Positions 1 through 5,242 of a stretch of DNA of 7,282 nucleotides are shown here, piece after piece (position 1 is the first letter of the stretch; each line of letters begins with the position of its first letter). Source of the stretch: Deltaproteobacteria bacterium (GTDB lineage Bacteria > Desulfobacterota > Desulfofervidia > Desulfofervidales > DG-60); the NCBI GenBank assembly GCA_021163945.1, contig JAGGTC010000081.1, positions 1 through 7,282 on the forward strand. The letters run 5' to 3'. A program made the translations under genes and the position numbers. Below the pieces are notes generated by a model that had not been told where the DNA came from, did not search any database, and was given only the letters and a program-made list of their open reading frames with translations.

Positions 1-761
1 GGAAAAATGGGCCATTTGTTGTGGCCAATTGTTCTGCTTACCCCTCTACCCTTCTTGAAAGTGAATTGTTTGGCCATGAAAAGGGGGCATTTACTGGTGC
101 CGTCCGTGTAAAAAAAGGGCGTTTTGAATTGGCCCATAAAGGGACTATATTTTTGGATGAGATTGGTGAGATACCATCAACTACCCAGTTGCTTTTGTTG
201 CGTGTGCTTCAAAATAGGTGCTTTGAAAGGCTAGGGGGAGAGAGGACTATAGAGGTAGATGTAAGGGTCATTGCCGCCACAAACAAGGACTTAGAAAAGG
301 AGATAGCCGCTGGGCGGTTTAGGGAAGACCTCTATTACCGCCTAAATGTATTTCACATCCATATGCCTCCATTGAGAGAAAAAAAGGAAGACATCCCTTT
401 GCTCTGTGATCACTTCCTAAAAAAATTTTGTAAGGAGATGGGAAAGGATATAAAGGGATTTACAGCCCAGGCCATGAAGGCATTGATAGACTACAACTGG
501 CCCGGAAATGTAAGAGAATTAGAAAATGTCATTCAGCAGATGGTAATTTTGGCAAAGAGAGATACTATAGACAAGAAATTGCTGCCAACCCATATAGCGA
601 ATTATCTAAAGAAGGATATCTCGCTAGCAGAGTACGAAAGGGAACTTATCATAAAGGTGCTTAAGGAGTGTAATTGGAATAAACATGAAGCGGCACGCCG
701 TCTTAAGATCAGCAGATCTACCCTTTACAGTAAAATGAAGAGGTATGGACTAGAGACTTAG
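1..761 (+). CDS. Sigma-54-dependent transcriptional activator (NtrC-type), 5'-truncated by window edge
   Basis: This is an AAA+ enhancer-binding protein that uses ATP hydrolysis to remodel sigma-54 RNA polymerase into the open complex. The reading frame is open from base 3 (KNGPFVVANCSA...), so the true start, any N-terminal sensory domain and the Walker A loop lie upstream. The GTG at 21 is an internal Val, not a start. Visible motifs are ESELFGHEKGAFTGA, with the sigma-54-contacting GAFTGA loop at 84-101, Walker B GTIFLDE at 141-161, an arginine-finger region FREDLYYRLNVF near 318-353, and the WPGNVRELEN sensor II helix near 499-528. The C-terminus (about 630-758) is a Fis-type helix-turn-helix ending EAARRLKISRSTLYSKMKRYGLE. 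The family assignment is very secure. The input signal cannot be known here. A sigma-54-like promoter begins at its stop codon, and a second one lies 1.5 kb downstream, so both are natural candidate targets. Confidence 0.97.
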   Translation, partial: KNGPFVVANCSAYPSTLLESELFGHEKGAFTGAVRVKKGRFELAHKGTIFLDEIGEIPSTTQLLLLRVLQNRCFERLGGERTIEVDVRVIAATNKDLEKEIAAGRFREDLYYRLNVFHIHMPPLREKKEDIPLLCDHFLKKFCKEMGKDIKGFTAQAMKALIDYNWPGNVRELENVIQQMVILAKRDTIDKKLLPTHIANYLKKDISLAEYERELIIKVLKECNWNKHEAARRLKISRSTLYSKMKRYGLET

Positions 762-776
762 GCATAATTATTGCTT
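759..776 (+). promoter_or_regulatory. Sigma-54 (-24/-12) promoter P1
   Basis: The sequence GGCATAATTATTGCTTT has GG at 761-762 and GC at 773-774, which is the exact spacing of the sigma-54 consensus TGGCAC-N5-TTGCW. The base before GG is A instead of the usual T. The element begins at the TAG stop of the activator gene. The predicted +1, about 12 bases after the -12 C, is near 786. It would drive the receiver-like gene and the GGDEF gene. The same 17 bases recur at 2223-2239 in front of the glucan operon, which makes a chance match much less likely. Confidence 0.72.
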
Positions 777-788
777 TCATATAATTAT

Positions 789-1136
789 ATGATTGTCCTT
801 TTTACGAAAGACAAGAAATTAGAGCAACACTTTGCCAAGGTGCTATCAAAGAAAGGATATAAATTTATCTCCTATTCCACATACGAAGAGCTTTTTGAAG
901 GGCTAAAGAAGGGGCTAATAAAGACCCTGTTTTTACATGATAGATCTATAGACAATGATCCCTCTATCTATAAAGATATCAAACAATTATGCCCTTCCTG
1001 TCAGATAGTGCTCTTTTATGAAAAGGGCAATGGGCTTGTGCGTGATGCCATAAGGTGTGGTGTATATGCCTGCATTAAGGCACCTTATAGTGAGTGGGAG
1101 ATATTGACTATATTTTATCACTTAGGCTATCATTAG
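789..1136 (+). CDS. Small stand-alone receiver-like (degenerate CheY-fold) protein
   Basis: This 115-residue protein has the length and alternating beta/alpha pattern of a single response-regulator receiver domain and no output domain. Strand 1 is MIVLFTKD, which keeps only one acidic residue of the usual pair. Strand 3, TLFLHD, places Asp51 at or near the phosphoacceptor position. The strand 4 Thr/Ser is replaced (IVLFYEKG). Strand 5, ACIKAPYS, keeps the conserved Lys97, with KAP instead of KP. It may be a weakly phosphorylated or phosphorylation-independent receiver acting by protein contact. ATG 789 was chosen because strand 1 starts there; an in-frame TTG at 771 lies inside the predicted sigma-54 -12 element. 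No Shine-Dalgarno sequence precedes ATG 789. The assignment rests on fold pattern only and could be wrong. Confidence 0.7.
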   Translation: MIVLFTKDKKLEQHFAKVLSKKGYKFISYSTYEELFEGLKKGLIKTLFLHDRSIDNDPSIYKDIKQLCPSCQIVLFYEKGNGLVRDAIRCGVYACIKAPYSEWEILTIFYHLGYH

Positions 1137-1150
1137 CATCATGTAAATTG

Positions 1151-1157
1151 GGAGAGG
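1151..1157 (+). promoter_or_regulatory. Ribosome binding site of the GGDEF gene
   Basis: GGAGAGG lies just before ATG 1160, and its GGAG core sits 5 bases from that ATG. It supports 1160 over the further-upstream in-frame GTG at 1094, which lies inside the receiver-like gene and lacks a convincing site, and over ATG 1178. Confidence 0.6.
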
Positions 1158-1159
1158 AG

Positions 1160-2026
1160 ATGTTGCCCCTTCTCAAAATGGAAAGAGAAGAGGTCTTTAA
1201 ACCAAGGACAGTCAAAAAATGCCTAAAGGTCTTTATCATAGGGGGTGGTAAGGTCTCAAAGGCCATTTTGGAGACAATTGGCCAAGACTCATCCATTGAG
1301 GTAGTGGGATTGGCGGAGGCAGACCCAAAGGCTATAGCCCTTCCCCTTGCGAGGAGCCTTGGTATACCAATATTCTCAAATTATCGAGTAGTATTTGAAT
1401 TCTTGAATGTAAACCTGATCCTTAACTTGACCGGCGATGAAAATCTTGAAGAGGAATTATATAAAAGGAAATCGCCTCAAACAGAGGTGATAGGAACATG
1501 GGGGAGCAAACTCATCTGGAATATCATTGACCTAAAAGAGAGGTCAGCAAACCTTGATCCCCTTACAGGCCTTTACAACGTGAGATTTTTTTATAAGGCC
1601 CTAGAGGCAGAGATAGAGAGGGGGATCCGTTATAATTCAAATTTTTCTATTATCTTTATGGACATAGACCACCTTAAACAGATAAACGATACACTTGGCC
1701 ACCTCAAGGGGGATGAAGTGATAAAGAAGGTTGCCCATACAATAATTTCCTCATTACGCAGTGTTGATGTAGCTGCAAGGTATGGTGGGGATGAATTTGC
1801 CATTCTCTTACCAGAAACGGGCGTTGAAGAGGCTGCAAAAATCGCCAAAAGGATTCGTTCCCGCATAACCGACCTGCCACTTATAGGAAAATTGCCATCA
1901 TTTACAATTAGCATTGGTATCTCTACATTTCCAAAAGATGGAAAAACGGCAAAGACGCTTATGAGCAAGGCTGATTATTGCATGTATCAGGTAAAGAAGT
2001 TGGGTGGGGATTCTATCTATTTTTAA
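1160..2026 (+). CDS. Diguanylate cyclase (GGDEF) with N-terminal Rossmann-like domain
   Basis: This 288-residue protein is predicted to make cyclic di-GMP from two GTP. Residues about 22-120 form a Rossmann-like unit: beta strand KVFII, then a glycine loop GGGKVSKA (28-35), then VVGLAEADP with an acidic strand-2 end, and later IPIFSNY and LILNLTGD. This pattern resembles NAD(P)-binding domains of the dehydrogenase type. After a short linker helix the GGDEF domain starts at DPLTGLYN (133-140). It contains FMDIDHLKQINDTLGH and an intact active site GGDEF at 209-213. An RxxD inhibitory site (RSVD, 200-203) sits five residues before it, so product feedback inhibition is expected. There is no membrane segment, so the protein should be cytosolic. 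Cyclase function is strongly supported; nucleotide binding by the N-terminal domain is inferred. It lies 23 bases after the receiver-like gene and probably shares promoter P1. Confidence 0.93.
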   Translation: MLPLLKMEREEVFKPRTVKKCLKVFIIGGGKVSKAILETIGQDSSIEVVGLAEADPKAIALPLARSLGIPIFSNYRVVFEFLNVNLILNLTGDENLEEELYKRKSPQTEVIGTWGSKLIWNIIDLKERSANLDPLTGLYNVRFFYKALEAEIERGIRYNSNFSIIFMDIDHLKQINDTLGHLKGDEVIKKVAHTIISSLRSVDVAARYGGDEFAILLPETGVEEAAKIAKRIRSRITDLPLIGKLPSFTISIGISTFPKDGKTAKTLMSKADYCMYQVKKLGGDSIYF

Positions 2027-2222
2027 ATTGCCAGTCGTATTTTAAACACCTAAATCCCTCATAACATATACAATCAAAAATTAGGGTCGTATTTAATACA
2101 ATAACCTTTTCCTCTTGACAAGGGATATCTCTTGTGTTAGTTATATTAAACAATGATTATAGGTTCTAAAATATACAACTTTAGATTATCAGAAAATGCA
2201 TGTATTGCTATAAGAATTGGTT
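2027..2222 (+). other. Regulatory intergenic region upstream of the glucan operon
   Basis: This AT-rich stretch between the GGDEF stop codon and promoter P2 contains no coding sequence that I can support. It holds a nine-base direct repeat GTCGTATTT at 2034-2042 and 2086-2094, the second copy running into the dyad GTATT-T-AATAC (2089-2099). It also holds an 18-bp dyad at 2118-2135 and a flanking CTCTTG repeat at 2112-2117 and 2129-2134. I see no clear intrinsic terminator for the upstream gene, so readthrough into the operon is possible. Confidence 0.6.
2118..2135 (+). promoter_or_regulatory. 18-bp dyad, candidate enhancer (UAS) for the sigma-54 activator
   Basis: ACAAGGGATATCTCTTGT is a near-perfect palindrome with a single mismatched pair (G/T), centred on GATATC. 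It lies about 96 bases upstream of the -24 element of P2, within the range typical of enhancer sites bound by Fis-type HTH dimers of NtrC-like proteins. That the neighbouring activator binds it is inference. Confidence 0.45.
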
Positions 2223-2238
2223 GGCATAATTATTGCTT
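2222..2238 (+). promoter_or_regulatory. Sigma-54 (-24/-12) promoter P2 of the glucan operon
   Basis: TGGCATAATTATTGCTTTT has GG at 2223-2224 and GC at 2235-2236 with exact consensus spacing, and matches TGGCAC-N5-TTGCW except for T in place of C after GGCA. The predicted +1 near 2248 leaves a leader of about 21 bases that contains the ribosome binding site of the first gene at 2269. It shares 17 identical bases with P1. It stands in an intergenic region directly in front of a long co-directional gene series, where a promoter is expected. Confidence 0.85.
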
Positions 2239-2268
2239 TTTTAAAGCAAAAGCCAATTAGAGGTAGAA

Positions 2269-2526
2269 ATGGAAAGAGACATTGTCGATTATTTATTAGA
2301 CCATATGGTCAAAAGGGGAATGGATATAGACATCCTAAAAGGATTGATACGGGAGGTGGGAAATATTGCTATAAATACCTCCTATATCTCACTAAAGATA
2401 GTCAATGAGAGATTGGAATACCTTGGTTGGGGAAAGGATGTATTGGATGAAAAGGGACTTCAACTTATCCTCCTATTCCTGGAAGACAGTGGTCTTATAA
2501 AGGTTAAATGGCAGGCATTGCATTAA
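2269..2526 (+). CDS. Uncharacterised 85-aa protein, first gene of the glucan operon
   Basis: I do not recognise a family. The protein is small, soluble and mostly helical by pattern (ERDIVDYLLDHMVKRG, DILKGLIREVGNIA, SLKIVNERLEYLG, EKGLQLILLFLEDSG) and ends in a possible short strand, IKVKW. The stretch ending FLEDSGLIKV has the look of a winged-helix-like or small helical-bundle protein, but there is no diagnostic motif. It starts at ATG 2269 with AGAGGT about five bases ahead, and is the first gene after promoter P2. Its stop is 16 bases before glgC. Leading position in the operon suggests a regulatory or partner role for glucan metabolism, which is inference. The overlapping frame beginning at 2217 is not supported, because its start lies upstream of the predicted transcription start. 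Confidence 0.78.
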   Translation: MERDIVDYLLDHMVKRGMDIDILKGLIREVGNIAINTSYISLKIVNERLEYLGWGKDVLDEKGLQLILLFLEDSGLIKVKWQALH

Positions 2527-2531
2527 TTTTT

Positions 2532-2539
2532 AAGGAGGT
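2532..2539 (+). promoter_or_regulatory. Strong ribosome binding site of glgC
   Basis: AAGGAGGT is a full anti-16S match, with its AGGAGG core four bases before ATG 2543. It is the best site in the window and suggests that GlgC is the most strongly translated enzyme of the operon. Confidence 0.85.
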
Positions 2540-2542
2540 TTA

Positions 2543-3718
2543 ATGAAAAACACAGTTTGTTTTGTTTTGGCAGGTGGGAGGGGAGAAAGACTCCTTCCCC
2601 TTACAAGGTCTCGGCCAAAGCCCCTTTTATCCTATGCAGGTATCTATCGTCTAATCGATTTTCCACTAAGTAATTGCCTAAACTCTGGCCTTGAAAGGAT
2701 ATTTGTCATTTGTCAATACCTCTGCTATCCGATTTTGGATTACCTAAATAAGTACTGGGCAAAAAGGGGCATTATCAAATACATTACCCCCCAGCAGGGC
2801 TTTGGTACTGGCTGGTATATGGGGACAGCCGATGCTGTATATCAAAGCCTTGAATTGATTAGGGAGATAAACCCCCCTCGTGTATTGATACTTGCCAGTG
2901 ACCATATCTATAGGATGAATTACATGAATTTTCTTAGGGAGCACCTGGAGAAGGGGGCCGAAGTAAGCATAGGGGCAGTGGAGGTACCTACAAAGGAGGC
3001 CTATCGATTTGGTATCTTGGGGACAGACGATATGGGGTGGGTAAGGTATTTTACAGAAAAACCTAGATATGCAAAAATGGTGCTAGAGTCCAAAAAGACA
3101 TGCTTGGCCTCTATGGGAATTTATATCTTCAACACCAAAGTACTCTTTGAGGCCCTTAGTTGGGATGCCCAAGACCCATATTCAAAACACGACTTTGGAG
3201 GGGATATACTGCCCTGGATAATTAGAAAACATAGGGTATATGCATATAACTTCAGCAGGAAGGATGCATATTGGATGGATGTAGGCACCATTAATGCATA
3301 CTATGAGGCAAATATGGAGCTGGTAAAGGAAAAGTCCTCCTTTGCACTTTATGACCCCTCATGGCCCATATATACATACCAAAGACAATTGCCACCTGCC
3401 TATACCCTTCTATCTTCCCAGAATAGCTTTATCTCCCCAGGCTGCTGCATAAAGGGGGAGGTAAAATCCTCTATCCTGTCCCCTTCAGTCTTTATCGAAG
3501 AGGGGACAGAGGTCTCAGACTCCATCATCTTAGAGGGCGTAAAGATAGGTAAATACTGCCGTATAAGTCGGGCAATTGTAGATGAAAGGGTCAAAATAGA
3601 GAGTGGAACAGTGATTGAGGGTGCACCCATATCTGTGGTCACCAAGGAAGAACTTGAGAAAAAGGCACCTATTTCTATAGAAGAGGTAAGAAAGAAAAAA
3701 ATAGCTCAGAGAGCTTAA
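2543..3718 (+). CDS. glgC: Glucose-1-phosphate adenylyltransferase (ADP-glucose pyrophosphorylase)
   Basis: This enzyme converts glucose-1-phosphate and ATP to ADP-glucose and pyrophosphate, the committing step of bacterial glycogen synthesis. The nucleotidyltransferase domain shows AGGRGERLLPLTRSRPKP (10-27), LIDFPLSNCLNSGL, GWYMGTADAVYQS (90-102), SDHIYRMNY with the metal-ligand Asp120, FTEKP with Glu172/Lys173 for the sugar phosphate, HDFGGDILP (216-224) and YWMDVGTINAYYEANMEL with Asp246. The C-terminal part (about 300-370) has hexapeptide-like left-handed beta-helix repeats (VFIEEGTEVSDSIILEGVKIG). At 391 residues it is slightly shorter than typical GlgC (about 400-430). The position of the E. 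coli activator Lys39 is Ser23, so allosteric control probably differs from the enteric fructose-bisphosphate type. SDH replaces the common GDH, and LLSYAG replaces a more usual PFGG-type loop. All catalytic residues I can place are present, so an inactive GlgD-like subunit is unlikely. Confidence 0.95.
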   Translation: MKNTVCFVLAGGRGERLLPLTRSRPKPLLSYAGIYRLIDFPLSNCLNSGLERIFVICQYLCYPILDYLNKYWAKRGIIKYITPQQGFGTGWYMGTADAVYQSLELIREINPPRVLILASDHIYRMNYMNFLREHLEKGAEVSIGAVEVPTKEAYRFGILGTDDMGWVRYFTEKPRYAKMVLESKKTCLASMGIYIFNTKVLFEALSWDAQDPYSKHDFGGDILPWIIRKHRVYAYNFSRKDAYWMDVGTINAYYEANMELVKEKSSFALYDPSWPIYTYQRQLPPAYTLLSSQNSFISPGCCIKGEVKSSILSPSVFIEEGTEVSDSIILEGVKIGKYCRISRAIVDERVKIESGTVIEGAPISVVTKEELEKKAPISIEEVRKKKIAQRA

Positions 3719-3722
3719 TAGT

Positions 3723-3962
3723 ATGAACATTAAGGTAATAAACCATGGCAAAAGAGTAATTCTCAGACTGAGGGGGTATCTAGATGGCTCTTCTGCATGG
3801 GAAGTCATTAGGAAAGTAAACAGCTACCGGGATAAAGAAATTACCTTGGATTTCAGTGAAATAAGAGACATACATAGCTTTGGTTGGCATACCCTTAAAT
3901 CCAGAATAAGAAAAAGAGTAATACTGCAAGGTATAGACTTTAAGATATTAAGGGAGCTATGA
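3723..3962 (+). CDS. Short STAS-like (anti-anti-sigma factor type) protein
   Basis: This 79-residue protein fits the STAS fold, used by SpoIIAA-type switches that bind a partner depending on serine phosphorylation. Strand pattern VILRLRGYLDGSSAWEVI (12-29) matches the usual 'G.LD..ta..l' start. ITLDFSEIRDIHSFGWHTLKS (40-60) aligns with the family's 'vvlDls.v.fiDSsGl..L'. Ser52 lies at the phosphorylatable serine of SpoIIAA, but the preceding Asp is His51 and the next Ser is Phe53. It is shorter than usual (about 100-115 residues) and ends after GIDFKILREL, so the last helix is missing. No partner kinase or anti-sigma gene is in the window. It starts four bases after glgC and its TGA overlaps the next ATG, so it is coupled to both enzymes. 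A structural or scaffolding role in glucan metabolism is possible. Confidence 0.78.
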   Translation: MNIKVINHGKRVILRLRGYLDGSSAWEVIRKVNSYRDKEITLDFSEIRDIHSFGWHTLKSRIRKRVILQGIDFKILREL

Positions 3963-5107
3963 TGTCTATCTATCATGCACTCGGCCTTCATATGCATCAG
4001 CCCCCTGACAACTTGAAGCTAATCTTTGATACACAAAATTGGGAGGCAATACAGATCATAAAGTGTTATGAAAGGGTGGCCCGTTATGCCCATGCCTATA
4101 TGGATGTAGCCAGATTACATATAGGCTTTTCTGGCATCCTGTTAGAGCAGTTTATGGACCCAAAGGTAATAGACCGATATAGAAACATTGTTGATTTACC
4201 AAGGATGATTGAGGCATATAGGGCTGCAAAAAATATCGAATTCATTGGGATGGGCTATTTCCACCCCATATTTCCCCTTATCCCCATGGAGGATTGGGAG
4301 GAGCAAATAAGGCTTTGTACTGACTTAATAAATGAGGTCTTTGGCCGTAGGCCAAAGGGATTTTGGCCCCCTGAGATGGCATTTTCTATGGAGATGATCC
4401 CTATTATAAAGAAGTGTGGTTATGAATACGTAATTGTTGATGGTGTCCATGTATTTCCTGAAGGGAAAATGGATATCTATATGCCCTATATTGCCTCTTT
4501 TAATGGAGAGGAGATTTTTATTATACCTAGGGACAGGGACCTCTCCAATGCCCAGGAGAGTGGACTGGACCCATATTGGTTTAAAAATGAGGTATTACAC
4601 AAGGTAACCAACTCCCCCCACCCCAATTTACCCCGCCTGGTGACAACTTGGACAGATGGGGAAAATGGCGGTTGGTTCAGAAATATGGATGAGGAGGCCG
4701 GTTTTTTTGGTCACTTTTTTTCTCCATATATGGAGGGGGTAAGAAAGGGAACAATGGGCATTGAGCCCATTAGCATCTCTGAATTCTTGGAAAAATATAG
4801 ACCCAAGGAGAGGGCCGATGTAAGGACAGGGGCCTGGAATGTAGGCTCAACTAGTGGATTTGACCTTACGCTCTGGGCAGGGACCCCAGCACAAAAGATG
4901 GCCTTAGAAGAGATATATCAAGTATGTTGGCGCTATTTTGAGCTAAAAAGGGCATACCCTAAAAAGAGGGAACTTCTCCAAAGGGCAAGAAGGCTCATAT
5001 TGGCCTCTGAGACTAGTTGTTATCTCTTTTGGGGGGATGCATGGCTTCCCAGGATTTATGAATGCCTAAATGAGGCCTCTAGGATACTAGATCAGATTAA
5101 ACATTAG
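3959..5107 (+). CDS. Glycoside hydrolase family 57 protein (alpha-glucan hydrolase, branching or transfer enzyme)
   Basis: GH57 enzymes act on alpha-1,4/1,6-glucans by a retaining mechanism. The five-region pattern is partly visible: region 1 LGLHMHQPP (His11, His13), region 2 GMGYFHPIFPL (His102), region 3 GFWPPEMAFS with the predicted nucleophile Glu139, and region 4 TTWTDGENGG with the predicted acid/base Asp233. Near the end, GAWNVGSTSGFDLTLWAGTP has the look of the fifth region. No signal peptide or membrane segment is visible, so it should act in the cytosol on an internal store. At 382 residues it is short compared with characterised GH57 branching enzymes (over 500 residues). It may be an amylase- or transferase-type member or a minimal branching enzyme; no glgB is seen here. 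The start overlaps the STAS gene as ATGATG; the second ATG (3962) has better spacing from GGGAG. Family is certain, specificity is not. Confidence 0.92.
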   Translation: MMSIYHALGLHMHQPPDNLKLIFDTQNWEAIQIIKCYERVARYAHAYMDVARLHIGFSGILLEQFMDPKVIDRYRNIVDLPRMIEAYRAAKNIEFIGMGYFHPIFPLIPMEDWEEQIRLCTDLINEVFGRRPKGFWPPEMAFSMEMIPIIKKCGYEYVIVDGVHVFPEGKMDIYMPYIASFNGEEIFIIPRDRDLSNAQESGLDPYWFKNEVLHKVTNSPHPNLPRLVTTWTDGENGGWFRNMDEEAGFFGHFFSPYMEGVRKGTMGIEPISISEFLEKYRPKERADVRTGAWNVGSTSGFDLTLWAGTPAQKMALEEIYQVCWRYFELKRAYPKKRELLQRARRLILASETSCYLFWGDAWLPRIYECLNEASRILDQIKH

Positions 5108-5115
5108 GAGGAGAG

Positions 5116-5238
5116 ATGGAGGGGAAAAAGGATTTGGAAAAAGAAAGGGACTTGGAGGAAAAGGAGAAGGAAGAAAAATTGCCACCAGTGCTCTCCCCAA
5201 TATTTATCTTTGCAGAAATTGAGGAAAAAGAAAAATGA
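5116..5238 (+). CDS. Small ORF, 40 codons, highly charged peptide upstream of the glycosyltransferase
   Basis: I do not recognise this peptide. It starts at ATG 5116 with a strong Shine-Dalgarno sequence AGGAGG at 5106-5111, four bases away, and ends with TGA at 5236-5238, only four bases before ATG 5243 of the glycosyltransferase. Residues 1-21 are almost entirely Lys, Glu and Asp with spaced Leu (MEGKKDLEKERDLEEKEKEE), as in a short charged helix. They are followed by a hydrophobic segment, LPPVLSPIFIFAEI, and a charged tail. The glycosyltransferase itself has only a poor ribosome site, so this ORF could deliver ribosomes to it. It may be a docking or leader peptide, or merely a purine-rich translational leader. 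The strong start site is the main support. Confidence 0.55.
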   Translation: MEGKKDLEKERDLEEKEKEEKLPPVLSPIFIFAEIEEKEK

Positions 5239-5242
5239 AAAG

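Noticed and set aside
2143..2157. A weak IHF-like site on the reverse strand between the dyad and promoter P2.
   Set aside because: It matches only part of the consensus, and such matches are expected by chance in AT-rich DNA.
2217..2408. A + strand frame with a TTG start overlapping the first operon gene.
   Set aside because: Its start lies within the sigma-54 promoter, upstream of the predicted transcription start. It has no ribosome site and is covered by the better-supported gene at 2269.
2512..2526. TGGCAGGCATTGCAT at the end of the 85-aa gene resembles a -24/-12 sigma-54 promoter in front of glgC.
   Set aside because: The GG-to-GC spacing is two bases too short for sigma-54, which is very strict about spacing, and the region is coding.
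5210..5242. In-frame TTG start giving a lysine-rich N-terminal extension of the glycosyltransferase.
   Set aside because: It has no ribosome site, uses a rare start codon, and the extension is outside the GT-B fold. ATG 5243 sits right at the first beta strand.
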